A stretch of DNA of 64,000 nt from Vicia villosa (lineage: Eukaryota > Streptophyta > Magnoliopsida > Fabales > Fabaceae): positions 186,001 to 250,000 of the forward strand of contig NW_026705570.1 of the NCBI RefSeq assembly GCF_029867415.1. The letters are read 5' to 3'. Made by a program: the position numbers and the translations under genes. Below are positions 46,172 through 57,038 of this stretch, in pieces. The notes under the pieces were generated by a model. That model had not been told where the DNA came from. It was given only the letters and a program-made list of their open reading frames with translations, and made no database searches. The stretch's first letter is position 1. Each line of letters begins with the position of its first letter.

Positions 46172-47296
46172 CTAGTTGAAATCCTCAGGGAGACTATTTT
46201 TGATCTTCAAATATTGAGTTTCCCATGAAGACATACGAAGTTCGAGTAACGACCGGTGTTTCTTCAATCCTTCAATCTCTGGCACTAAATTTTGTGCGGT
46301 TTCGAAGTGTTTAATCCCCAATTGCGCCACTGCAAGCAGATCTTGTTGATTGGCCTTTTGTATGGTTGCCTGACAATTCTCAGCTTCCTTTATCTTTTCT
46401 TTGAGAGCTTTTATCTCTTGTTTCCAGGAGTTGATATCCTTCTCATAATTATCATATGCCTTCTGATTTTCTGAATGTTTAAGCTTGAGGGCCTCACCTT
46501 GTTTCGTTGCATCCACAACAGAGTTCCATGAAGAGTCATGAGAGGCTATTTTTTCAGATAGTTGCTTTTCGATATTTTGTTTTCGAAGAATATTAGCTTG
46601 AAGTTGTTCAACTAGAGAACCTAGCAAAACAATCACCTCTGAAACTTCTTTCGAGACTCGAAACAAATCCACTTTCTTCAAGAGTTGATTCAAGTTATGA
46701 CTTTTAGTAGGATCTTGACTAAGAACATCCACAAGATTGACCCCAAAGAATCTTTCTTTTATCTGTCGAAGGAGGTCAGGAATGTCTTCCTTGTCACCAG
46801 ATTCTACAAGGACAGCTGGAGAGATGTCAAGTTCTGAAGGCGAAGTAGTATTCACATTCATCATAGCTTTTAGAAAACTGAGAGGATCAGTTTGTTTAAG
46901 CTGTTCCAGTTCCGAAGGAGTGGGCTTCGCAGGGGTAGGCATCGGAGTTGCCCCAGGAGTAGTTTCTGTGTCAAGAGTTGAAGTTTCTGGAGGATTGTGT
47001 TTATCTTGTTTAGAAATTTCCTCCATAGCATCTTGTTCGGATACAGTATCTTCACTACCATGTGGTTGTGGATTCACGTTGTCACTACCTGAGAATGGAT
47101 GATTTTCTTCCAGGTTTTTATCTTGATGAGTAGCTGGGGATTCGTCAGTGGATTGGCTTTCTTCGACTGGCTCATTAGGTAAGATGGTGGTAAGAGGCCT
47201 GGCATCTTCAAAAACTGGTGAGAGAACATGGGATTTATTTTGGGAAATATCTGCATTAAACAAACCAGACTTGGTCAGAACGATAAGGCCTTGAGA
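46172..47296 (-). CDS. Second antisense ORF of element C, acidic coiled-coil protein
   Basis: Open on the minus strand from just after a stop near 47297 to 46172 (about 370 codons). The first third is acidic and rich in Ser, Thr, Glu and Pro; the last 170 residues are a charged coiled coil. No catalytic motif is visible. There is no in-frame ATG near the 5' end: the frame opens without one, so the true start may lie on another exon, use a non-ATG codon, or be lost. A TATA-like TTTAAATA is at 47331-47324. In related antisense proteins the globular domain usually comes before the coiled coil; here it is encoded downstream, as a separate frame. Confidence 0.55.
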   Translation of the reverse strand, partial: SQGLIVLTKSGLFNADISQNKSHVLSPVFEDARPLTTILPNEPVEESQSTDESPATHQDKNLEENHPFSGSDNVNPQPHGSEDTVSEQDAMEEISKQDKHNPPETSTLDTETTPGATPMPTPAKPTPSELEQLKQTDPLSFLKAMMNVNTTSPSELDISPAVLVESGDKEDIPDLLRQIKERFFGVNLVDVLSQDPTKSHNLNQLLKKVDLFRVSKEVSEVIVLLGSLVEQLQANILRKQNIEKQLSEKIASHDSSWNSVVDATKQGEALKLKHSENQKAYDNYEKDINSWKQEIKALKEKIKEAENCQATIQKANQQDLLAVAQLGIKHFETAQNLVPEIEGLKKHRSLLELRMSSWETQYLKIKNSLPEDFN

Positions 47297-47323
47297 AGTT
47301 TATCGATAAAAGTGAAGATCAGG

Positions 47324-47331
47324 TATTTAAA
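47324..47331 (-). promoter_or_regulatory. TATA-like box upstream of second antisense ORF
   Basis: Minus strand TTTAAATA, about 30 bp upstream of where the open frame begins. Weak candidate based on position and composition. Confidence 0.35.
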
Positions 47332-47647
47332 GGTTTAACGGGAACCTTTTTAAATCTTTTGGGTAAAACAAAAGGACACGCGGAGGGTTTTGATTTAATC
47401 CAACGGCGGTCAAATAAATTAGCTTTACTCCTAGTATGTAGGAATAATGATCAAGAAGTAAGGTCAAAAACGTGGGAATGTAAGTTATGAGAAGACATCT
47501 TTGAAAATGACAAGACGTTTTGAAAACAGGGTCATCAATGATTATGACGTTAGTCAGAAATCTTGGAACTTTCAAAGAGTAGCAAGGAACGAAATCTTAC
47601 AATGACAAGAAACGCCTATTTCTCTTGTTTTTTCGAAACAGGCATTT

Positions 47648-47660
47648 ATTGGGGGCAATT
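47648..47660 (+). other. Polypurine tract of element C
   Basis: ATTGGGGGCAATT directly before the 3' LTR at 47661; the G run matches the expected plus-strand primer. Confidence 0.75.
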
Positions 47661-48624
47661 TGTTAGCTGAAGATTTCGTTTTGCAAATATATGGTTCTTC
47701 GAAGAATAAAAATTCGAAGAAGAGATGGTTATTGATGACCATCGTTTGAAGATAAGAAAATGGCTCCTGATGGCCATGCTTCGAGAGTGAAGATTTCTAA
47801 GTCACAGCGGAGATGATGAACACTGAAGCTCATAGGAGTGCATGTCTTCGAAGACTTAGGCAAATTTCATGAAATATGTTAAAGTATTACTAATTAGCGT
47901 GTTTTCGTAGTGTTTTAATGTTAAATACACTGCCACGCGTCGAAGAAGGACTTAGGCGGGAAGATTTGAAATTCGAAGACGGTTTCGTAACTGTCTAACA
48001 ACAGATGGCATCCCTGGAGTTCTTATGAGAAACGTGGCATTAGATTAGCGTAGGTCCGTTAAGGTCGAAATTAGTATAAATAGGAGTCTTAATGTTAGGA
48101 TTCTGTGTGTTCATTTTGTACAAATCACTCACATATTACTCAAGTATCAAGTGTTAAAGAGAAAGAGTTCGCTGAGAAATGTACGTATGACACCACCATT
48201 TTAATACATGTGTATTCCCTTTTCGTTTTCAGATATCTTTTCAGTATTATTGCATTTCATTTACTTCTTGCCATTTACATTCTTGTACTGTTATTTTCAT
48301 GTCATTTACTTTTGAAGTATTTAATATTTCTGCAATTTTAGATTCTTTGCACTTTAAACAGTTTTCGTTTCATGTCTTATTTTTACTTACCCTTTTGTTG
48401 AAGTTATACTTGCATATAACAAAGTCACTATCAAGTTTACTTGTTTTATTCGAAGAAACTCTTATTGACAAAGATAAATCATAAATATGGTTCGAACGAC
48501 CATTAATAACAATCTTTTTGACTATGTGTCCTAGGATCAATCTAGTCGATCCTGCGAGTAACCAAATCATATTTACTTATAGTTTGGAAGACTAGCGGTT
48601 GTTTACCGGAAATCACCGTAAACA
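47661..48624 (+). repeat. 3' LTR of element C
   Basis: 964 bp, matching 13553-14516 with about four substitutions (e.g. 47732, 47808, 48055). Followed by the target copy GAAGG (48625-48629). Confidence 0.95.
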
Positions 48625-48629
48625 GAAGG

Positions 48630-51094
48630 TTAGAGAAGATTGGAGCTTTTTTATGGAGTTTTGACGCGTGAGTTGCGAATTACCATAGTTAGGGCATGGA
48701 ACACACATGCCATCGTTTTCACTGTTGCAGGGCATCCCATCCCAAGCAAACATCTTATTCGTAATTAGGGATACATTTTAATGTGAACTGGACGTTTTAG
48801 TTTTGTTTAATCTCGTTTGATGCAGGTTTCAAATCGTGAAATTCTGTTATGCAAATTGGAAGCAAAATCCGCAGCAAAAATCGAAGCAAAAACCACATAT
48901 AAATCCGCAGGTATGGTTGAAAGAGACGATGAATAGTGTCTTTGAATCTTTGACCGCACGCGGGAGCTTTTGATTGGCCGGACAGACTTTTCAAACTCTC
49001 TCTTCATTCTACTGGACAGTCAAAGAGTCCAATAACTCTCTCTCTTTTCTTATTCGTCCGTTCAGGGGAAGTGGGGCCCATGCGCGTTCCTTTTTTGACT
49101 TATGCCATTACTTTATTGTTTTATATTTATTTTGTTTAAGTTAATTAACTAACAAGAAGTAATTCTAGCGCAGGTGGTAAATAAGAGAGGTCTATTCACT
49201 GACCAGTCCTGGGTTCGAACCCAGGCGTGCTATTAATTTTTCTTTGAATTTTCTTTGTTACAGATTCAATGCCACACTCATATGTGAGACCATGATGCAC
49301 CTTCAATCGTCACCCTCGGATCTCCCCAACGCCAGATCTAATGTCCATGGAAACGCAGCACACCGTGGACTCTCCCAGGCCAACCCCACTAGATCAAAAG
49401 CTGAGTTGTTTTATTTTATTTTTATTTTATTTTTAAATTACACAAATCTTTTATTCATCTATTCATTTTTTTTTTGTTATTTTTTCTATATTAATATTTT
49501 TGTTTAAATCATCTTTTTTAGTAAAATAATATTTTCATACCGTTTGAATTTATTTAATCGAAGATTCGATTTTCCTCATAATAATAAAAATAATGGTTTT
49601 ATAAAGCTATAAAGAATTATTGTTGGTTGTACATATTTTCTTATCATTTGTTTCAAACCCTGATTTTATCATGATCACTAATCACTGGTAGGTGTTATCC
49701 ACTAACGCATTTTTAAGCCTTGTAAACCTTTTGGGTCACAATAAGTTTTCTTAAATAACCCTTTTAGGTTCAGGATTAGGGTTTGTAAATTTTTAGGGTT
49801 TGTAATCCATTAGGGTTAGATCAGTTAATGCACTAACCTTTTCCCCTCTTTGTGCAAATTTTCAGCGTTACCTCAAGATCCTCCGATTACGCGCCATATC
49901 GGATCGAAAGCTAAGTTTTTTTAATTCTTTTCCTATTTAAATATTATTTTACTTTTATTTTTGCCTTTTGCCCAAAATAGGGTTTACTTCAAATAGTCAA
50001 TGAATCTCTCCTACACTCACCCTTATTATTTTCTGTTTAATTCTCAAATGTTCAGAGTCAATCAAAGGTTCGAGGAAGATCAAGGCTCAAGATAAAGATA
50101 ATTAAATTAATGATTCATATTTCTTATTTTCTTCTTTAATTCCCCCGTCCCCGCAGGTGTTTATTGTAATAGCGTAGGAACTTTTATTTTTCTGCCTTTA
50201 ATTTATGCAATTTTAAACTGTGTGGTTAGTAACCCTAGGGAGTGCAAGATTATTAATTAATAATCTAGAATCACCTAATTACAAGATAAATATCATCGAA
50301 GTTAACCACGTGATTGTTGCACCCACACACCTTTAGGGTAATCCCTCTTTTTGCCTTTGTTGCCTGTTGCCTTATAATTCTGTTGCCTCTAAGTATGCTA
50401 AATAGTCAAAGTCCCTCGATTCCGAGGATACCTAAAGCAATGTTGCCTTTAAAGTTATTGAAACTCCCTCGAGGTTGCCTTATAAAAATATAACGATTGT
50501 TCCAATTGCTAAGGTATCCTCGCCTGTTGCCTAAAGGTTAAATGACTATTTTATCCTTCCCTTAGGCTACCTGCCCTCTTTATGGCATGGGACAGTCTTG
50601 TGGTGAAGGATTATTCTCAATGACCCTTAAACATCCAATTGAAAGACTTCCTGCCCTCTCATGGTATGGATAGACCCTTTCGCCCTAAAAAGCTAAAAGA
50701 ACAAATTTCTAAACTTAGGGTAGTTGCTATTAATTGCTTGCTCTTTTTCAAATTCAAATTCAAATTCAAACTCTTTTTCCCACTAATTTTCAAATACTTT
50801 TCAAAAAGACTACGCTTATTTACAAGCTAAAGTTCTTATTCAAATTTCTATTCACACTCCACTTTTCAAACAATTCAAACATTTTTGAAAATAAAGTGAG
50901 CTAAGCAATTAAGAGCCCATGGATGCAAAGGGTGCCTTACACCTTCCCTTTGCATAACTTACCCCCCGAACTCAAAATCTTTTTAAAAGGTCTTTTCCCG
51001 TTCTTTTAGCCTTTCCTAAAATTGGATAAAATAAAAGTCGGTGGCGACTCTTGCTTACCGCGACATTTCGATAAAGTCAGTTCACCGTATTACA
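48630..51094 (+). repeat. Shared LTR of element B, right part
   Basis: Continues the LTR broken at 13552. From about 49797 it aligns with 5636-6939 of the first LTR. It contains the six GTTGCCT motifs, the imperfect stem (50425-50441 with 50505-50520), and ends TATTACA before the second primer site. Confidence 0.9.
49166..49230 (+). repeat. tRNA-like segment with Pol III boxes inside LTR of B
   Basis: TAGCGCAGGTGG (49166-49177) fits a box A and GGTTCGAACCC (49212-49222) fits a box B, inside a strong T-arm stem CCTGGG/CCCAGG. No full cloverleaf or acceptor stem is visible, so this is a tRNA relic or the head of a tRNA-derived SINE, not a tRNA gene. Confidence 0.55.
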
Positions 51095-51098
51095 GAAC

Positions 51099-51115
51099 TG
51101 GCGACTCTGCTGGGG
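51099..51115 (+). other. Primer-binding site, element B unit 2
   Basis: TGGCGACTCTGCTGGGG, four bases after the LTR end; identical to unit 1 (6944). Confidence 0.85.
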
Positions 51116-52282
51116 ATGCTTTCGATTAAAAAGAGGGGTTACCTTAAAGTTTAGGATTCACTTTAAAATTGTTTGATTTGTCTGCTTTATATTTCAAAGG
51201 CTGTTTTGGGTATTTACTTGTGTGAAAGATCCTAACCTGGATCTGAGAACCTTAGGTAAATGGCATGAGACCAAGGAGACTGCACAGTGTATACTGATGT
51301 GGTTGATATGGTGGCCATCGTTAGTGTGACACATTGGTTTGTCCTGGTGTTCCTTGGGATTCGACTTGAGGAAACACTTGACTGCTGCGTGGTGTCATTA
51401 AGCACTAATTTGCCCTTAGAACCCTAGTTCAACTTGACTTTGGCCTATTAGAAAGTAGCGAGATAGCTGGCTTTGGTTCCGACTGAAGTTGGTTGATACT
51501 CGAAGCTACACTCATATGGACTGGACTTTCAGGACCTTCTCGGTTGGCGATTCAGTTGCCGAACTGAGATAAGCGCCTTCGAGAAAGGTCCATGATATGA
51601 GCTCCCTAGAACCCGATATTTATATAGGACAGGTTGAACCAACTTAACTTCAGTGGGGAGGGTACTTACCTACAAACTTCACGCAAGCCTTTAAACCTAA
51701 GGGCACTTGTGTGACTTGTTTGTGTTTGCTACTAACCTTTGTTTCCTTGCAGGTTTTGTTAAAGGACTTGCTCGTCCTTACTATCTTACGCTTTGCCTGA
51801 TGCATTGCATTCGCATAACATCATGACATCATGACATCATAAGCATAACATGATTTAACTAACCCTTTCAAGGATCTTATGGATTTAGGGCGCACAATTT
51901 CAGGTACTCTTATCAGGGACTAAATTCCTATCAAGGGGCAAGAGGATTTATTTTCCTCCGGCCACATACCTTCCAATTCAGAGACTCAATACCTATCAAG
52001 GGGCAAGAGGATTTATTTTCCTCTAGCCACATACCTTCCAATTCAGAAGTATCCCGAATCAGCGGCAATGACCCACTCGATATGGTGAGCTTGATTCTCA
52101 AAGAAAGACGTTCAAAGACAAAATTCAGAATTCTTCAGACAAAGACGCGACCAAATCATTTTTTAATGTTGCTAACTAAATTCCTAAAGATCCTTGAAAA
52201 TATTGCATTTGCATTCATAACATCGAATAACGGGTTTCTTACAATAGGTCTCTCATCCTCCCTTGCTGTTTATTTCAGCATC
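51116..52282 (+). other. 5' leader of element B unit 2
   Basis: Closely matches 6961-8127, including the 65-bp duplication. Together with the LTR it shows that unit 2 is a second copy of the same element, not a chance match. Confidence 0.75.
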
Positions 52283-53017
52283 ATGGATCTCGAGCAATCA
52301 GTCAAAAATCTTCAGGCTCAGAACAACCAGTTCCAAGAAATGATCCTTAACTTGGCCAAGGGGCAAGAAGAATTGAAGGCACTTCTGATCGAGAAGGAGA
52401 AGAATCAACATAAGCATCAAGGTGGTAAAGATAATCGGAAATCCAAACCTAAGCGAGCATTTACTCCGTTGCACATGCCGCTGTCTCGAGTTTTGCAACA
52501 ACTGCTCAATCAAAACTCGATAACTCTATTGCCTCCATATTCATTTCCTACCGATCCCACTCTTGGGTACAAGTACCATGCAAGATGTGCTTATCATTCG
52601 AACAGTCCTGGTCATGATACAGAGGATTGTTGGCAATTGAAGCGCAAGATTCAAGACCTCATTGATGACAAGATCATTGACTTTAACTCACCTGAGAAGC
52701 CTTACATGGCTAACGATGTGTACAATCTGAAAGGTCGTAATGAACGCAACCAATCTGTGGGGGCAATTCTGATCTCCGCACCGGCGCCACAACAAAGTCG
52801 TCTAAACAAGCAAGGCACGCCTAAGCGTCAGTTCACAAAGATCAATATGTCACTGGCTCAGGTATTGCAACATCTGCTAAAGGAAAACTTGATTACTATA
52901 AAGGATCCTCCCGTGAAACCCAACACTTCCGCTCCTAGCTATAAGCCCGATACTTGTTTGCTCAGGTATTGCGTCACTTTGGGTGTTATTTGTGCAGATA
53001 TTGAAGTTGAGAAGTAA
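52283..53017 (+). pseudogene. Gag fragment of element B unit 2, fused to foreign sequence
   Basis: The ATG at 52283 begins the same coiled N-terminus as unit 1. It then has a conserved segment with repeated L-x-Q-V/L-L-Q-x-L-L phrases and an intact nucleocapsid finger C-x2-H-x5-H-x4-C (52586-52630). Element similarity ends about 52951, where the sequence switches to an unrelated LTR-like region; the last 21 codons and the stop at 53015 come from that. No capsid domain or protease follows. The W-Q-L after the finger is intact here, unlike in unit 1. Confidence 0.8.
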
Positions 53018-54005
53018 AGACGAAGAAACACGCAGGCGTAGAGCTTCTGGAGAGGAGGAATCACAAAGAAGGAAGGTAAAACAAAGGCTGAGCCGCGCCA
53101 ATAAGGGGTGAGATGCGCCATCCCCTCTGACTTGGGTTCGGGCCGCGCCAATACGTGCCGAGGCGCGGTGGCTGCGTTACAAGGATAAATTATTATAAAT
53201 AGAAGCCCTAATCCTCATAAGAGGGAGATCCTTGGTGAATGAAATTCAGAGAGCAATCCTATTCCAGAGCAAACAACAACTTCCGACGGAGAATTCAACA
53301 TCAATTGAAGACATTCCCTTGATGAAGATGAATCCTTCCATGAAACCTTGTGTGTTCTTCATGGATATGGAGAGCTAAACCCCATTGTGTTGAGTTTAAG
53401 GTAGTAGTTAACCTATGAAGATGCAATTACTTGATTAATTCCTGTGAACAATTGTTTAAGTTTTATTATCAATGAAAGACCTTGCTTTTATTTTATATCA
53501 TTGTTGAACTATCAATCGAGAGATAGGGTTTATACTTTTGACCTAGGTTTTTACATTGACTTGTTGATTAATACTCAGAGATGAGATTTTGAAGAAATTT
53601 TCAAAAATCATCACGGTTAATTCCCTTTATCTTTATAGTTATTTCGAGAGATCGAATATCATACCGGTAAAGGTGGTTCTAGATTGATTATTAGACATAA
53701 TATCAGTTTTGAGAATGAATGAAGATAATAACTTAGATAATGTTCACTTGTGGATTAATTGATTATTGCATATGAATAGGTTGATGAACCCTAGAACTCA
53801 ACATATTCTTTCACCATTGTTATTCGTCTTTGAGCTTTGTTTTTATCATTTAATTATTATTCTGTTAATTGCAAATTGAAATCAAACAAGAAAAACCAAT
53901 ACTTTTCACTAACTCATTATAATTCGACTATAGAACGGCAGCAATATTACTCAGTCTTTGTGGATACGATATATTAGAAAATATTTACCCAAAATACTTT
54001 CAACA
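52952..54005 (+). repeat. LTR-like remnant, lineage uncertain
   Basis: Noncoding. It has a TATA-like TTATAAATAG (about 53192-53201) and a GC-rich block with repeated GCCGCGCC (53090-53180), and ends with GTGGATACGATAT...TTCAACA, the style of Athila and some copia LTR ends. It abuts truncated B on the left and a Tekay RNase H on the right. No primer site follows, so it is a 3' or solo LTR. Its true left end was not found. Confidence 0.5.
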
Positions 54006-55672
54006 ATTATCCGACGCATGATTTGGAGTTGGTCGTCGTTGTGTTTGTTATGAAACTTTGGAGGCACTATTTGTTTGGATCGATGTTTGATGTGTATAGT
54101 GATCACAAGAGTTTGAAGTATTTGTTTAATCATAAAGAGTTGAATATGAGGCAAAGAAGATGGTTGGAATTCTTGAAAGATTATGATTTTGGCTTGAATT
54201 ATCATCCTGGAAAAGCGAATGTTGTAGCCGATGCATTGAGTAGGAAATCATTACATATGTCTATGTTGATGGTGCGGGAGATGGAATTATTGGAACAATT
54301 TCGAGATTTGAGTTCGGTTTATGAAGCGACGTCTTCGTGTGTTAAGCTTGGTATGTTGAAGCTTACTTGTGGTATTCTTGATGAGATTAGAGAAGGTCAG
54401 AGATCGGATTTGAAATTGGTCGACATGATGCCATTGATTAATCAAGGAAAAGGTGGTGACTTTAGGATTGATGAGAATGGTGTCATGAGATGTCATGATC
54501 GAGTTTGTATTCCGGATGTTGCGGATTTGAGAAGGAGGATTCTTGAGGAAGGACATCGAAGTGGTTTGAGTATTCATCTTGGTGCTACTAAGTTGTATCA
54601 ATATTTGAGAAAATTATTTTGGTGGCAAGGTATGAAGAAGGATATAACAGAATTTATTTACTCATGTTTGACTTGTTAGGAGTCAAAGATTGAACATCAA
54701 AAACCGTCTGGTTTAATGCAACCGTTGTCTATTCCCGAGTGGAAGTAGGATAGCATTTCTATGGATTTTGTTTCGGGTTTGCCGAGAACGTCGAGTAATT
54801 GTGAAGCGATTTGAGTCATTGTGGATAGATTGACAAAATCTGCTCATTTTATTCGGATGAGGATGGATTATTCGATGGAGAGACTTGCGGAGCTATACAT
54901 CAAGAGGATTATTTGTTTGCATGGTATTCCGTCGAGTATTGTTTCAGATAGAGATCTGAGGTTTACTTCGAGATTTTAGGAAGGTTTGCAAAGTGCTTTG
55001 GGTACTAAGTTGCGTTTGAGTTTGGCGTATCATCTACAAACCGATGGTCAAATGGAGAGGACGATTCAGTCACTTGAAGATATTTTGAGGTCTTGTGTTT
55101 TGGAACAAGGAGGAAATTGGGATAGTTTCTTGCCTTTGATTGTGTTTACTTATCACAATAGTTTCCATTCGAGTATTGAAATGGAACCTTTTGAAGCTTT
55201 GTATAGTCGAAGGTTTAAAGCTCCTTTATGTTGGTATGAATCTGGAGAAGGTGTTGTAGTTGGACCCAAGTTAGTTCAATAGACTACAGATAAGATTAAG
55301 ATGATTCAAGAGAAGATGAAGGCTTCTCTGAGTCGTCAGAAGAGTTACCATGATAAGAGGAGGAAGGCACTTGAGTTCGAGAAGGATGAACATGTGTTTC
55401 TTCGAATTACGCCGGTAACAGGTGTTGGTAGGGATTTGAAGTCGCGTAAGTTGACGCCGCATTTTATTGGTCCTTATCAGATTTCTGAAAGGATAGGTGA
55501 GGTGGCATATCGGATTGCAATGCCACCGTCGCTTTCTAATTTGCATGATGTGTTCCATGTGTCTCAATTGAGGAGGTACATTACTTTGGTAAAAGTGATA
55601 TGGGTGGAGTGGCCGATGGCAATATCACTTAGGAACTCGAGGGATGTTACACCAGGGACGACCTACACTAAC
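54006..55672 (+). pseudogene. Tekay chromovirus RNase H-integrase relic
   Basis: The segment opens in the middle of RNase H (Y-P-T-H-D-L-E-L, then S-D-H-K-S-L-K-Y-L and the P-G-K-A-N-x-x-A-D-A-L-S-R end). Integrase follows: HHCC finger (54550-54680), catalytic core with the D-F-V and S-D-R-D segments and the Glu in G-Q-x-E-R-T, then the C-terminal domain up to H-V-S-Q-L. In-frame stops at 54677 (TAG), 54746 (TAG), 54812 (TGA), 54977 (TAG) and 55280 (TAG) break it. The chromodomain is lost where similarity ends near 55575. Opposite orientation to A and F. Confidence 0.88.
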
Positions 55673-56492
55673 TGAGGTCTAAAACAAACTCTAAAAGTGA
55701 TATTTTTCTCTTTAAAAAAAGTATTAAAAAATTATTTAAAATTAAATTTTCAAAATTTTTAAGACGTAATATCGTTTATTAAATAATTATAATCAATGTT
55801 ATTTAACATTTATTTTTCAATCAATAACAAATCTAATTTATTTAATCTTTGTTGTGAGTATAAAATAAGATTTTATTAATTTTAATTTTTATACTAAAAC
55901 AATAGTTATATGAATTTTTAACTTTATTCTATAAATAATAAAAATATTTGAAAAAGAATCCCATCTCAATAAATGCAAAGATTAATCAAGCCCAATTTTA
56001 TGGTAGAATATCGGTTCAAAAGATATGATATGTTAAAAGGTTTAAATATGATGATCTAACATAATGTTTAAATGGTATGGGTCGTTAAACGTTTATATGC
56101 AATGATCCATCATAAGGTTCAAATTATACGAGTTGTTAAAGGTCTAAAGTAGACCTGGCATAATAAAATTTTATTATGGTGTACCACATGCTGCTATATA
56201 TATATTTTAATGTCTAGACTTTTCAAGTTTTATTATGGGGTGTCTCATATAACACTTTATATATGGAAATACTTAATTTTTAGAATTTTCAAATTTTATT
56301 ATGATGTACCACATAATTCTTTATATATATTAGAATATTTAATATAAAAATATTTAATATTTAGAAAAAAAATTTATTGCAATAATTAAAGTTAAATAGT
56401 CTTAATAATTGATGTTAATGTTTTTCCTAATTTATTATCTTTCAGGCTAAGTTTGTATACAATTTTATTGAAATAACTTTTTTTTAAATAAT
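55673..56492. other. AT-rich spacer
   Basis: 820 bp, strongly AT-rich, no credible ORF. Phrases such as TTTTATTATGGTGT recur (about 56168, 56230 and 56290) with ATATATA, suggesting a decayed local repeat; nothing else recognised. Confidence 0.5.
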
Positions 56493-56501
56493 TAAAATAA
56501 A

Positions 56502-57029
56502 GGCAAAATATTTTTTTTGTCCCTTATGATAACTTCGAGTTTATTTTGGTCACTTAACTTTAAAAAATATCATATTAGTCCCTTAATTCTTCAAAATATG
56601 TCATTTTAGTCTTTTTGTCTCATTAACGACGGAAAAACTCAAAAATCGGTCGTTAATATGATAACAAGGACTAAAATGATACCTTTTGAAGAGTTAAATG
56701 ATCAATATTACACTTTTTAAGTTAAGGGATCAAAATGAACTCCGAGGTTAATATAAGAATTGGAATATCTCTGATATTATATGGAGCATTAAAGTTCTCG
56801 TTTGGAAGTGGTCGTTTTCAGAGAAATTAGGTGTGACAATTGCAATTTTTATGAGTTCTGCAAGGATCCTTTGCATTTCTTACGTCAAATACCAATTGAT
56901 ATGTAATTTTTCTAGTTTCAATTTCGGGTTGCTCCCGTCTTTTGTATATGGGATTGAGTATCCCTAGTACTCCCTTAATCTAATCATTGATTAAAAAAAA
57001 AACATAAGGGACTAAAAAAATATTTTTCC
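56502..57029. mobile_element. Mutator-type MITE with 9-bp target duplication
   Basis: Terminal inverted repeats of about 25 bp (left GGCAAAATATTTTTTTTGTC, right complement GGAAAAATATTTTTTTAGTC) are flanked by a perfect 9-bp duplication TAAAATAAA (56493-56501 and 57030-57038). Internal arms of about 100 bp (56530-56630 and 56650-56745) are also inverted, so it is a foldback element. A 9-bp duplication is characteristic of Mutator-like transposition. No transposase. Confidence 0.88.
56748..57001 (+). mobile_element. 5'-truncated LINE 3' end inside the MITE
   Basis: About 250 bp break the symmetry of the MITE. The segment ends with GGATTGAGTATCCCTAGTAC-type sequence and an A run (56993-57002), the style of plant L1 LINE 3' ends. 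ATAAG before and after it (about 56751 and 57004) may be the target duplication. Confidence 0.6.
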
Positions 57030-57038
57030 TAAAATAAA

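Larger units (their letters stand above)
13553..48624 (+). mobile_element. Element C: Tat-lineage Ty3/gypsy with antisense ORFs
   Basis: LTRs of 964 bp (13553-14516 and 47661-48624) flank an internal region that is itself split by Ogre D. Without D and its extra target copy the element is about 13.0 kb. The target duplication is GAAGG at 13548-13552 and 48625-48629, inside B's LTR. Gag, protease, RT, RNase H, a second RNase H and integrase are in that order, typical of the Tat lineage. About four differences separate the LTRs (e.g. 13624, 13729), so insertion is recent, yet coding is broken by six nonsense codons. Confidence 0.92.

Noticed and set aside
49166..49230. A functional tRNA gene
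   Set aside because: Box A, box B and T-arm are present but no acceptor stem or anticodon arm could be fitted.
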